Below are positions 44,353-58,130 of a stretch of DNA of 64,000 nucleotides, one piece after another (position 1 is the first letter of the stretch; each line of letters begins with the position of its first letter). This stretch comes from Litomosoides sigmodontis (lineage: Eukaryota; Nematoda; Chromadorea; Rhabditida; Onchocercidae). The position numbers were made by a program, and so were the translations under genes. The notes beneath the pieces are model-generated. The model did not search any database, was not told the DNA's origin, and worked only from the letters and a program-made list of their open reading frames with translations. The stretch lies in contig OY718804.1 of NCBI GenBank assembly GCA_963070105.1, positions 1,732,772 to 1,796,771 of the forward strand, in the 5' to 3' direction.

Positions 44353-47300
44353 TTATACCAAACGTGTCTTCTTATTTTCACGACGATCTTTTGCACGCCT
44401 GTAAAATGGAATAAATCGATAAATAGAAATTTGACAGGAACAAAAATATTTGGGCTTTTTTTTTCAAATTAACTAATTTTACGAATTAATTAACAAAATT
44501 CCATCATTAAACTTATTTTATTTAGTTTCAATAAAACAAAATATTGTTGAAGAAATAGGATAAATGGAAAAATTCTATTATTTATTATATTATTTGTAAA
44601 TCCAATAAATAAATAACTATTTCAAACGCAAATTTTTTGCTACAGTTTTCATTTTAAAAATTTCTAAAATTACCTCTTATGTTGTAAAATAATTTTAGTG
44701 CATAATTTAAATTAATTCAATCTATTTTTTGTCATTCATATTTATTAGAGTTAATTTTGTTAAATGCTAACTAAATGATAAATTAATAATTGTGAAATGA
44801 AAATATCCCTTTCATATGTGCCGATTTAAAGAAAATGCATATTTAATGATGAGTTTTTTTTTGATGTTTTTTTCTTTCAAACAATGCCGACAGAGGCAAA
44901 AGTATCACTAGCGTACGGTATAAGTGATGATAAGTGCAATGGATCAGTGGTGACCCGAAGACAATAAGGTTAAGAGGATTTTAAAGCTTGGATAATTTTA
45001 TGCAAATAGTAGCGAAGCGTAAAATAGTATTTTGCAAAGAGATATCTGTAGAGGTAAGTAGTATTGTTTACAGTGTAAACAAGGTAATTTAGCATATTTT
45101 GAGCTAAAAAGTAAATAAACTCATTGTTTTTTTTTTTCATTTGGTAAAGCAAAAATCTATCAAACAACATGTAATTTTCGATGGAAGAATTTATAATAAA
45201 TCAAAAAATTTGTTGAATACATCTGAAATGCTAGAAGTTATTTTTTTCCTAAAATTTTCAATTTTCTCTTTTGTAAAAATAGCCAAAAAATGAGGAAAAT
45301 TTTAACAGTGGTAAAATTAATTTTACTGTAATTTTGTGATTAAAATGTTTCGGTATAATTTAGTAGAATTTTTTCTCATGATAACGGTGATAACGATGAT
45401 GATGATGATGATGGTGATGATGATAATGATAATGATAATGCTGATTGTGATGACGATCATGTGAGAGAAATCATTACCACATTTGTAGTAATTATCTAAA
45501 ATCATAAAATTGTTTGATGTAATTTCTATCATTATTGAAAAGAAAAAGATAAAAAATGATAAATTTGTAATAATTTTCGAAAACATATTTTTCATATTTT
45601 TTAAATTTTTAATTTTTAATAATATAATATTTTCTTATATTATCATTCATATATTTTTAAACTATTGCTATAGGCTTAGTTTAATTTTCCAGTTGAATAA
45701 ATTTTGTATTTTTCATTTTTTTTTTCAAGAATTATATACATATCTTGTAATTGAGTGGAAAAGAGCTAAGGTAAGAAAAGGAGTGAGGAGGATGATGAGC
45801 GAGTGATCTTTGGAGAAATTTTTATTTTCCAAAAATTCGCTTAAAATTTCCACAATAATTATGGCAATTATCTGTCGGACGAAAAAAAATAGAAATAAAT
45901 TGCTCTGAAAAAGACAATTAAACAATTTTACAACTTTTACAATCTTTCTTCTTCCCTTCTTTATGCTTCAAGGTATTTGATAGTTTTATTTTATCGCTTA
46001 AAAAATTTCAAATTATATTGCTCCCCAAAAAAAAGTGTGTGGTAGATAATTCCGCTAAGTTTTTGCCTTAATGTTATCAAGCAGTAATCTTGAGCGATTA
46101 GTTTTAGTAATTAATTTTTTTAAAAAAAAAAAAAGAAAAAGGCAGACGAAATTGAAATGTTGCATTAAGACGTAAAATTTTGAAAATTTCACGTAATAGA
46201 AGTGCAAGTAAAAATTGCACAACGACAAATGTAAAAAAAAATTAATTTATACAGTAGTAATTCTCAGATTTTTGATATTAACTAATTAATTTCCATTAGC
46301 ATAACCAAAAAATATAGCACGAAAAAAAAATTCTAAATATTTCAGGATCGTAACTCTTTGTGCTACTTAATTATTCATTATAATTAAAATTTACCTTTAA
46401 CAAATGGAATAAAAGAATAAATAAGCGAAAATGAATAAAATATACTTTTCGTGGACCAACAAGTGAAACGATCGATCAAAATTACCAATTTATGCGCATG
46501 ATCCGATTGTTAATTTCATCAACCACTTTACATAAAGTTAACAGTGATAACGATAATGATGAACATGGCGATGCTGATTATCATGATTACGATGATGATA
46601 ACGTTGATTATTATGTTGATTGCAAAGCACACTGTCAACAATTCCTTATTTAAATCTAAGCTAAATTTAAAAAAAAAAAAAAGAAAAAGAAAATTAACCA
46701 CTAAATGCTATTGATGATGAACAAAAAGTGAAGAGAAGGATGAATACAATCCTATTTGTGCATTTTCTCCTTAGATCAACTTTTCCTTTTTTTTTTTTTT
46801 ATTTATTATACAGTTCATCACATCAACCTTTCTCTCTATGCGCAACGCAACTGCACCCAAAACATAAATCAAATTTTTTTTTTGATTGCGCAATTGTCGC
46901 AGCCTTTTTAAGCAAATGGTTTCGCATTTCCACAAGCGATCATTTCTCCACTCCTGCACCCTCTTTCTCAATTCATCATTTGGTGAGGTGATCGTGTGTG
47001 AGCGGTATTCTAAATTGAATAGAGAGAGAGAGAGAGACAGAGGGAGAGAGAGAAAAAGGGAGGGAGAGAGGTTTTTTTTGATGCTATCACTTTGAACAAA
47101 TTTAGCATAGTGAAACATGCAATAAATTCCTCAACTATCTCGGTTAATAGGGAATATTTGTTGATTCGAATCTTATCCAATTAATTAATTGATATTACTT
47201 TGTGAATGTTGCCATAATTTCAGATAATTTTGAATTTTTTGCTTAAAAATTCATGAATTTAGATTATAAATTTTACAAAAAAAATTAGACTGTTATATGA

Positions 47301-50300
47301 ATAGGTTGCTTTTTACAATAGCTAAGGATTAATGAAACAGAAAAACAAAAGTGCTTCAATTTAATTTTTAAAGAAAAATATTATTGTGATAGCAATCTGA
47401 AATTAGTGTAAAACTCCTGCATTTTAATTAACTTGCTTTTTTTAGAACTAAGAATTTTTTGAAATTAAAATTGTTACGCTAAAATGTCTCAAAAATTTTC
47501 GCAATAATTTTAATGAATTTCATGATATATAAAGATAACTGTTTTCTATAACTGATAATACCATTTAATTCATTATAACTTTTACAAATAAATAACCTCA
47601 GGCTATTTAAAAGACAACCCAAATTAAAATTTAAACTGTTGTATAAGAAGCAATGAATTTAACAAAACACAAATGAATAAAAATTTCATATTCAAATGAA
47701 AAATTGATTACTATCAAAATAATTTATTAAATGAGTCTTTCTAATTAGGAAATGAAATGATACCGTTTGAATGTTAAATTTTCCAATGAGAAAACAGCTA
47801 ACCTATTTTGAAACCAAATTTTAATTTGCCGTTCAGTAAGCTGCAATTCAGATGACAGTTGTGATTTCCGTTCTGAATTGATAAATTGTGATGTACGAAA
47901 TTCTTTTTCCAATTCTAATCGTTGATAATCAGTGTATACCATTCGGTATTTTTCACTCGTACGCACTCTTACATCTGAAAAATTTTACAGCATTTAATCA
48001 ATTATTGATGAATTTAAATTCGTGTGTAGTATTATTTCTGTTATTCATATTTTCTGTTTTTTGCGTTTTTTTTTGCAGTTAATAAAATGCTGTAAGAAAT
48101 TTAAAAAAAAAAGAATAGAAGAAATTATATGTTTTCTCATTTATTTGTACTTTCCGCATGCTTTTTACCTTTTTGAAATTAAAAGGGGAAATGAAATGAA
48201 TAATTAAAAAGCGCAAATTTTTTTAATTTTTATATAAAATGTGCAGCAAGCGATAATTTTAAATTTAAAAAATTTAGAAAACTGGAAAATTTTATTAATA
48301 AAATAAATGTCATAAATTATTTCAGTGTTTATTTGCTTTCAAAAGCTTCTATAACAAAAAAAGAAATTAACATAATTTTGTAAAAGTAAAGTTGTAAACA
48401 TTGAAAAGAATTAAAAATTCATAGTATTTCATACAACTGCGTCTATTTAATTTGCCCGTCCTTTTGCATTTCATACATAACTTAAGAAATATTAACAATA
48501 GAATTTGAAAATTGTGATTTAGTCAAGTGACCTTGAAGGATAATTCGTCGTGCAAACAGCGACATAACCTTAAAAGTGGGTTACGGTAGATTGAATAACA
48601 ATTATGAAAATATGAACAGAATGGGAAGACGGAGTACTGTAATTTATTCGTTCACAGGAATCATGTTAATAATAGTCTATTTAAATTCATAAATTATAAT
48701 TGTTGTTTTTAAGTTATTTGAGTTGAATAAATTTGGCTTAAATTTAAACAATATTCGATTTTTTTTGTTTTACACAGAAGAGAGAAAAAATAACATGGGT
48801 ATGTGAGTGAAAAGGTTTCACAGATAGTTTATGTGTAACTTTAATTTTAATTTTTATTTTCAAGAAAAAAGTTTGCAATGGTAATCCAAATTTAAAAATA
48901 CACATTTTCTATTTTCTCTGCTGTAGTAATGAATGATTAAGATAACTACTGGAAAGTAGTAACACTTAACTGTCTAAATGATAAGACTGTCCGTGACTGA
49001 GCAAAATCAAATGATAATGTCCGAAGAATGAAAGAAGAATTCACACTTAGCCTTTAGACTTTTATTTGGAAGAGAGAGACCGAAAGAGAGAGAGAGAGAA
49101 AGAGAGAAATGTAAGTGAAGTAAAATTATTTCTTAACAGATTTTCCAAAACAATTCATCAACTTTTTTTTTTTAAGTATTCATTTTTTATCTCTTTAAAT
49201 TAAATTTTTTGTCGCATTTCACACGAAACATGAAAAATAACATGAGGAGGAGAACTGAGGGAAGGATCGATCAGATCAATGATGATATTCGAGATGATCC
49301 CAATGCTAGGGATAAAGCAAGCATAAACAGAGATATGGAAATGTCAAGCTAACGTCAATTGTAAATCATTTATAACTAACGTTATTTTTCCATCGAAACG
49401 AAATTTTACAACTGTTGGGTGTATTTTTCCTGTGATCATCCGCAGGAGAATTATTATTATTATCGTTCCGCCATGCGTGTTTTATGGATTGTAACAGTTT
49501 GTCTGGTAATTTTTCTTTTTTTTTTCCTCTCCCTTTTTCCTCTCTCTTTGCATTCTCGGCAATTTGAAATGGAGAAAGGAGAGAGAGAGAGAGAGAGAGA
49601 GATAGAGCACTCTCTCTTTGAAATGGAGGAAGGAGGGGGTGAGAGAGTGGACCAGACGTGAGAATGGAACGTGTACATTGGAATGTTGACAGGTAAAAGA
49701 GTAATGACTGTTATTACGACGAATGATATTCTAGCAATTTATAGTAGCAAGCAAATAAGGAGCAATACAAAAGTAAAAAGTACTTCATTGATCAGTTGGA
49801 TAGTGAAAATTGTAGGTGCTAGTGAATTAGTCATTTCCAAAATTGAGCTCGTTAAAATTACTGAATTCATCATTCACTTTATTTCGACAATTAAATTCAT
49901 TGAAATGATTGAATTGATTATTTTGATAGGTAAGACATCAAGGATTAGTGATTGTTTTAATATCATAATTGAGTTCATCGAAATTACTGAATTGATCATT
50001 CACTTAATTCACTTTATTCGACAATTAAATTTATTAAAATGACTGAACTGATTATTTCGACGGCTAATACATCAAAGATTAGCGATTATTTTAATAGTAA
50101 TTTGTTAATTATAACAGTTGAAAATGTTATTTGTTATTGTTACTTGCTCGTTGGCAAATTTTTGCAACAAAAAAAAAGCATTGAATGATGGAGAACATGA
50201 AAAATACTTAATTGGTTTTATTTTTTTACTTTTATTATTTCCTGAACCTGTCAATTTTATGAATTAAATATCGCTATATTGGATTTTCATAAATTTATCA

Positions 50301-51767
50301 ACACTATTATCAATTTAGAGTAAAATTTTTCCGCAATGAAACTGAAAAAAGCAGCTATCTCTTATCAGTTGATAAATTTTAAAATGTGATAGGAAAAAGA
50401 GGAGGAAAAGTGTTTGCTATGGATGTGTGGAGAAGAAAAAGGATGGGGAAAAAAAGAGGCCGATGAAAAAATTTCAATGTTCAAAGTGGTATCATGTGCC
50501 ATGTTCCATTATCATTGCACTTATCAGATAAGGCAAATATTATGCTTTAAACAATTTTAACTTTGAAAAGAAAATTTTTAAATGTTACATATATGTAGGA
50601 GTAAGTTTTAGCATAATTTTTCGTTTTGCTAATCCAATAAATAATGCACTAATTTTTTACGTATTATAAAAGTATTAAACAGTACATTAATTTTTGAGTA
50701 TTATTAAATCAGTTTTTTTTTGCTTTTTAGTAATTAATAAAATATTTTTATACGGATAGTGGTAAGGAAAAGAGAAATGAGAGAAAAAGGAAAAAATAAG
50801 TTGACAAGCTTACTGTTGGTTCCGGGACCTGTACGATACGGTGGTGAGGTAGACTGTTGTTGTGGGATACGTATTGCACTTGATCGTTTACCATTTAATG
50901 GTGCATAAGTAAGAGCTGGAACCTAAAATGATAAAGTTACTGGATCTTTACTCTATATTACAAAACGAATAAGTTTAATTTCAAATTTTAAACTAAAATT
51001 TAATTTTGTACCTTAAAAAATATACTTGATTGTGTTCGAAAATTTTAAGCATAAAATGGAACCGTTTTCTCTCTCGCAAATTTTACAAGTTTTATGGAAA
51101 AAAATATATAACATTAGTAAACTAAGCGTTTAAATGCTCAATGGATAGTGTTATGAAATAAATTTTTGCAATTAAGAATTTAAAATTTCAAAAATTTTTA
51201 TGAAATTATATTCAATGGTTCTTGGATTGATTTATCTTTTACCTTCCAATGAGCAATGTGTTCCGCAGCTGCAAAATGTTCATTGGCTGTTGGTGCGCTG
51301 GTGTACGGTGACGCTAAGACGGAACTTGGATAGTAGCAATTTGCGGTATTATCAAAACGATTTAAGCAACAGTTACCGGATAACTGTGCCATTGAGGTAG
51401 ATGGAAATGGATCGGTGGGATATGCTTCAGGTGCGGAAGGTGTAACGGAAACAGCTGCGGCAGCAGCAGCCGCTGCCTGATGAATTCCTGATATTTGATA
51501 GGAAAATTCGGATGGCCATCGTACATCAGTGGAATATTTCAATTGTTCGGCGGTTGACAGGGTGCGAAAGCCACTGGAACTAACAATTCGTGGAATTTGA
51601 TCATCGGCACTTGTTTGATGATGAAACGGATTATGATGATGATGATGGTGATGGTGATGGTGACCATCTGTAAGCCATTTTGATGATGCTTGTGTTGCTG
51701 TTGTTGGATAGAAGTAGGATGCACCCGGTAACACTGTTACGCTGTTAAAGTTCGGTGGTGTTGCCAT
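44353..51767 (-). CDS. pal-1: Caudal-type homeodomain transcription factor
   Basis: Spliced model of 283 residues; minus-strand exons are 51767-51243, 50922-50814, 47974-47803 and 44398-44353, all phases agreeing. The homeodomain spans about residues 218-277: [18 protein letters not shown], then [13 protein letters not shown] and [10 protein letters not shown]. Trp265, Phe266 and Asn268 of the recognition helix are present, and the sequence is closest to Caudal/CDX and C. elegans PAL-1, which specify posterior fates and bind DNA in the nucleus. The N-terminal half is low-complexity, with a run of ten His near residue 36 and a run of eight Ala near residue 98. No YPWM-type hexapeptide is seen before the homeodomain; only PPYRTG lies at that place. 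The third intron splits homeodomain codon 53 and is 3.4 kb long; the last exon has only 46 bases and the protein ends six residues after the homeodomain. A long AAT array lies just upstream. Confidence 0.92.
45380..45445 (+). repeat. GAT/GATAAT simple repeat
   Basis: Run of GATGAT and GATAAT units in the long third intron of pal-1. A second similar block lies around 46540-46620. Confidence 0.8.
47021..47072. repeat. GA/GGGA microsatellite
   Basis: Purine tract of GA and GGGA units inside the long third intron of pal-1. Confidence 0.9.
49070..49108. repeat. GA microsatellite
   Basis: GA-rich purine tract in the intron between pal-1 exons 2 and 3. A second GA run lies at 49580-49603 in the same intron. 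Confidence 0.85.
49843..50098 (+). repeat. Tandem repeat, two units of about 127 bp
   Basis: Unit 1 (about 49843-49968) and unit 2 (about 49969-50098) share ATTGAGYTCRTYRAAATTACTGAATT, TTCACTT...CGACAATTAAAT and CATCAARGATTAG blocks in the same order. It lies in the intron between pal-1 exons 2 and 3 and creates an artefactual open frame rich in Ile and Glu. Confidence 0.8.
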
Positions 51768-51785
51768 ACTAATAACAACAATTAT
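51768..51785 (-). promoter_or_regulatory. Candidate spliced-leader acceptor at the pal-1 start
   Basis: On the minus strand TTGTTGTTATTAG ends one base before the pal-1 ATG. It looks like a 3' splice acceptor with no upstream exon visible, which in nematodes suggests spliced-leader addition. Confidence 0.45.
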
Positions 51786-51924
51786 TAATTGATTAATTAA
51801 TTAATTATCTGATAACAACAACAACATTAATAATAATAAGAATAACAGTCACATCAATATTAACAGTCAATCGCTGAAGATTATTAAAATGACTAACAAA
51901 TACTTACAACAGTGACAGCGATAA

Positions 51925-52737
<813 letters not shown>

Positions 52738-53640
52738 ATTACACTAAAAGTAATTGTGATAGTAGCTATGATAATAATAGTAATAATGATAATAGTGATA
52801 ATGGCAATGATAACAACGATATCGATTTGAGGCTTAGTCATTCTGGTTGGTTGATTAAAGGACAAGTCATTTGTCGGCGCGAACCATTTTAGGGAAATGT
52901 ACGAAAATTTTTTTCACCCATTTCTCCCCCATCATTTTTACTCTGTAAGGGCGTGGCGTGAAATGGCGTGTCACGTTACTCATTCAATCTACCGTGTACC
53001 TTTTGTGGCGTATCTTCTTTTTCATTTCCTCCTCCTCCTCCTCCTCCTCCTCTGCTCATTGCTATTCCTTCATCACCTCTATCATTTCTTTGTTATATTT
53101 ATTAGCTCCTAAAAAGTTGCATATGAAAGGAGGAGAACCGGAAAGGCGAGAGTGCTAGGAAAAGGAAGAGAGAAGAGAAGAAAAAGAAACGAAACTGGAT
53201 GATTTAGATGTGTTGCGAGCGGTAAATCCTTTTCAAATGGGACCAGAGTAATCGAGGAGAATGGCTATTTCACGTTACGGATAAAAGTTAGCCCTAAAAT
53301 GCGACTCAACGAAGATTTACGATTTTGACACAACGCCACATGCGACCTCAAATCGACAATATTTCTTCCACCTTTTCGTTTCTATTATCCTTCGCGCTCC
53401 TCAAGTTCGCCTGGCATTTTATCACACACACACGCTGCTTAAGAAATGGGCAATCCATGAATGATCACTCTTTCATTATTATCACTATCATTATCATTAT
53501 TGATTATTAATTACTATTATTATCACTATTATTAATTATTAATTAGCTTTACTGTACATGTGGAGAAATGAAGAGGCGAATGATGGCATTTTCATTGCTT
53601 TAGCAGTTACTATAACTATCGTTCCATTATCATTATTATT

Positions 53641-53775
53641 TAATATTACTACTATTTACATTACAATTATCAATAAAATATATTTTCGTATTATTATTAA
53701 TTGTTAATTATTATTAATATTACTACTATTTACATTACAATTATCAACAAATATATTTTCGTATTATTATTGTTA
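53641..53775 (+). repeat. 74-bp tandem duplication
   Basis: Copies starting TAATATTACTACTATTTACA at 53641 and 53715 are almost identical through TATATTTTCGTATTATTATT. They sit in a wider ATT-rich stretch (53470-53890). Confidence 0.85.
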
Positions 53776-55609
53776 ATTGTTATTATTAATCATCTATTAT
53801 TATTATTTACTGTCATTAATTATTAATTATTACTATTATTTATTATTATTGTGAATTATTATTATCAATTAATTATTCTAATCATTTCTATGAGTGAAGA
53901 GTTAGCGAATGATGGCATTTTCATGATTATCATACAAAATAAAATATCATTTACCATTATTAACTAAAACGTCATTTCGGACTCTTTTAACTTCTAGAAA
54001 TGCTGGTGCTTAGGCAAAAAATTGTTTCACATATTTGTGAATATATTTGTGAACTGTCGCTGTTTTATATTTTATCACTTAAAAATTCAATTCACTGATA
54101 AAAAGAGTGGAGGAGATGTGATGAGAAAAAAAATGAAACAGATGAAGAAGGAAACAGTGAATCGTCGAGCGCACGGATGATAGCAGGCAATGTTGGTTTT
54201 AGGCAATTTTTAAATGTTGCAAAATTTCGTGATAAATTTTTTCAAGTGAAATTTTAGAAGCGGCAAATTTTAATAATTTCCTACCTACTAAAAATTCATT
54301 TATGCTATCATCCATTTAACGTCTTCTTTAATTTGGCAGAATGAAAATTGCCGTTATTTTGAATTAAAAAGCAAGAAAAAGACAAGCAACGAGCGGCATA
54401 TAGTCGCGAAAAATTGTTTAACGATTAAATAAACTTTAATTAACTAATGCTTAGATGAAAAATTTCAAAATGGATAACTTGAAAGACTAGTTTAGTTATG
54501 TTTACTGATAGCTAATACCTATTTTACCAAAATTAATTATAATTAAAATGAAAATTTTGAAAGTTTAATTACTTAACAAATTAAGTTCACGAAATGAACA
54601 GCACTTACTTACGAATAACACTTACCTCATCGTACGAAAGTAATAATTAGCAAGGCAGTTGCGGCATAAATTGTGCTCACCTAAATTAATTTACATTTCA
54701 ATTCACTGATTGAATGTCAAGTGAAACTGCTCCGACCAAAAAAACAAACAAACAAACAAAAAGAATGAAGCAAAAAAAGGAAGCAATTCCGATTGTTTGA
54801 TGATATTGAGATATTATTGGATAAGCTAATTAGTGTTTGATGAAATTAGTTTAATGAAGCAATGCAACGAAATGACATTATCGTTGCTCAATGACCGTAA
54901 CGTATATCCTTTGGTCAAAGAAAAAAAAAAAACAAAAAAACAAAAACAAAAACAAAAAGGCAACAAAACTGATATCATTTTGCCGCTCTCACAAGAAGAC
55001 AGTGCATAACATATGGTTTAACCTCTTCCTGGCACATTTCATTACCGTATTTTATCATTTAAAAAATGCACTCTTTGCACTCTGCACCTCTCCTCCCTCC
55101 TTTCTTCGGGAAATTTGAGGGAAAAAAAAAGGAAATGAATTGAATTTTCAACAAACAACAACAAAAGTTGTGTAAAAAAAAAGATAAACCACACAAGCCA
55201 AAATTTAGCAAATTGCCTAAAACTCTTATCAGAGCACTTCTCACTCCCTATCAATAGTTTATCAGTAATTGTGCGAGCACTATCACTAAATCACTTGAAT
55301 CATTATCACTTGCTTCCTTATTGTTACCGTTCCCCTTTTTTTTTTGTTTCAATCAAAAAAAAGCGAAAAAAAATTGTTGTAATTTTTTGGGAAAAAAAAC
55401 AAAAGCAAGAAAACAGCGATGAAATCTTTGGAGGAGAAATTAAAGGAAACAAATAAAAACAAAATTTTGCAATAATTTTTTTTTCAAAAAAAAAACAAAG
55501 CAAAGCAAGACAAATGTGAAATTTAGCAAAAGAGAAAGAGGGGAGTGTGCAAAACATTTGTAATAATTTTTCAAAAAAAAAATACACGTAAAAATTTTAT
55601 CAACGATCT

Positions 55610-55900
55610 AACATTACCGATCGCTAATAGCGCCTAGTATTAATCTCATCATCGATAGCTAATTGCTAGTATCATTTTGTTAGTGATAGCTTATAGCAAT
55701 ATTAATTATGAGGGATGGCTAACATTAGTATCACCTATCGATACTACCTCATGCTAATATCATTTACTCATTGATAGCTTATTTTAATAGGAATTATCAA
55801 TTATCAAAAGCTCATGCTAATGCCATTTATCACTGGTTCCACTGATATCAGTTATCACTAACGTAGCTTAGTGTAATTTTAATTATCAGTAATGAATATC
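55610..55900 (+). repeat. Degenerate tandem repeat around GATAGCTTA / GCTAATATCATT
   Basis: About five diverged units built from TATCA, GATAGCT and GCTAATATCA blocks repeat roughly every 50-60 bases. Boundaries are uncertain. Confidence 0.55.
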
Positions 55901-56103
55901 AGTGCGGTAGCAGTGGTAGTGATAGTGGTAGTTCTGATAGGTAAACGAATAAAAAGTAATAAAAATAAATTCATTACACTACGTGATCCTAGGAAATCCC
56001 ACGTGATACAATACAATACAATTACTTTCATTCACCTCTTTCTTCTGCTCAATAAATGAATGGAAAATAATGGATCGGTTTTTGCATTGAAAATGAATCG
56101 ACC

Positions 56104-56131
56104 GGGGGACCGGGGGAGGGGGGGGGGGGGG
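56104..56131 (+). repeat. G-run with strong G-quadruplex potential
   Basis: Two GGGGG blocks are followed by a run of fourteen G bases, separated only by ACC and A. This is the most G-rich point in the window. Homopolymer length may be inexact in an assembly. Confidence 0.85.
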
Positions 56132-56210
56132 ATTTTATGATCGTCGTCCACTACGAACTGCTGCACCAATGTCAACCACACTATTGTACACAGAATGAAA
56201 AGAAGGACAA

Positions 56211-56263
56211 AGAGAGAGGGAGAGGGAGAGGGAGAGGGAGAGAGAGAGAGAGAGAGAGAGGGA
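56211..56263. repeat. GA/GGGAGA microsatellite
   Basis: Purine tract of GGGAGA hexamers grading into GA dinucleotides, 80 bases after the long G-run. Confidence 0.9.
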
Positions 56264-57650
56264 AAATAAACGATACTTGTACTTTATAAGTTTAAAATTG
56301 TATTTTTAAGTGTATGATAATAACGGTATGCTTGCAGTTCTTCTAATTGATGATAAGAGAGGGAGGGATATTTTTGTTTGAAAATTTGTAAACGATATCA
56401 ATTTGCTCGTATTTAGTAGTAAGAAAAGGAAAAAGTGCGATAATTATGAAAATAATTAATTAATTCCTAATTGTTCTAATCCAATTATGTGTTTTTAGTA
56501 ATGCAAAAAAATTTTTACTTCATTTTTTCTTTTAAAACCAATAATTTTGGCAAAATTTTTTTTCCGAAAATCGAAAGAAAATCGACAAAAAATACGAAAA
56601 TGAAATATTTTTCTTTTCGAAAATTTTCGCAATAATTTGCTTAATTTTTGTTTAATATTAATTATTAGCTTTTTGATTACGTGAAAAATGGATTAGTACT
56701 ATTACTGTTCACATTGGCTCTTCATTATTATCATTGTTATTTTTTATTGTAATTAATATTTTTTATTAATTTGCATTGAACTCTTACGCTTGCAATTATG
56801 ATGATAAGTCAAAGAAACAAAAGAAATAATTTCTTTTCACATTCCTTTTGTAATTTTATTATTTCAATTTTCCTTCGGCTAATTTAAGGAAATTTCATCC
56901 GTTTTATTTTCCATTCGATTTTCTTCGCTATTTTAGTTAATTAAATAGTAAAAGTGATTACTCATTATTGTTTAGTTAAAAATAATTCTGAAATGGCAAA
57001 TTAGAGCGTAAGATCTGTTGCTTTGTCGTCTAATACTTTTCACTTTTTTAATGCCTCGTTTTCCTTACTCTTCTTAGTGAATAAGTTAAAATTACAAATG
57101 TGCAACAGTTTTTAAATTTACAAAATAAACTTAAGTTTAGGGAATGTTTGCATTACTCATCACCAGCCGTCTCGAGCATTATTTCACTTCAAAAATATGG
57201 AAAGCATTTCGAATTTGATACTGTCGCTAAATTTGGCTAATGTGACGATTGTGTTGTTGCTAGGCGCAATAGTTCTTTGATTTTGCAAGGTTTAAATTTT
57301 TAACATAGTACATTAAATTTAGTTTAACTGAGATTCTTACACCAAATACTATTGTCATTAATTGTACTTTGCTTTGCTTAGCTTTCAAATTTTTAGAAAA
57401 AAAAAACTTTATTTTTATCAATAAAAAACAACGTGGGAAGTTTCAATTAATTTACAATTTTTTTTTCTAGCTTAGCTAAAACAATCGACTTATAGCTTAT
57501 TTAGTAAGATTATTAGATGCAAATTTGAAAAGTTTCACCTGACAAATTTACTGGAAATTCTCATACGTTATAGAGGAAGCATGAGTGTGGATGAAATGAG
57601 AAGGATGATCGAGTTGAGAAATTGAAATTGGAATGGGAGAATGATTAAAT

Positions 57651-58130
57651 GATACGACGTGTATTTTTTGTCACTAAATCATTTTCAGGATAAACCATTT
57701 CGTAATTTTAAAATGGTATTTTTGTTGTTGTTGCTGGTGTTTATTGTTTGTTGTTGTCGTTGTTGCTGTTTGCTGTTGTTTGTTGTTGTAAGTGATACGG
57801 CGTGTAATTTTTGCCACTAAATCTTTTTCAGGATAAACTATTTCATTTCTCAATTTTAAAATGGTACTTTTGTTGTTGTTGCTGTTTGTTGTTGTTGTTA
57901 TTGTTGTTGTTGTTGCTGTAGCTGTTGTCGTTGTTGTTGTTGTTGCTGTTGTTGTTGTTTTTGTCGTTGTTTGTTGTTGCTTGTTGCTGTAAATAATACG
58001 ACGTATAATTTTTGCCACTAAATCTTTTTCAGGATAAACTATTTCATTTCGCAATTTTAAAATGGTATTTGTTGTTGTTGTTTATTGTTTGTTTGTTTGT
58101 TGTTGTTTGTTGTTGCTATTTGTTTGTTGT
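57651..58130 (-). repeat. Three-copy repeat of about 85 bp linked by (TTG)n tracts
   Basis: Copies begin at about 57651, 57793 and 57995. Each contains GATACGACGTGTAATTTTTG, CACTAAATC, TTTTCAGGATAAAC, TATTTC and TTTTAAAATGGTA, and each is followed by a TTG-rich tract of variable length. On the minus strand copies 2 and 3 share a reading frame with repeated NEIVYPEKDLVAKI segments. It is probably a local tandem repeat rather than a gene, since there is no folded region outside the repeat. Confidence 0.8.

Noticed and set aside
57674..58054. 126-codon minus-strand Thr-rich frame
   Set aside because: Made of the local repeat units and TTG tracts; no unique domain. Kept as a repeat and as a finding.
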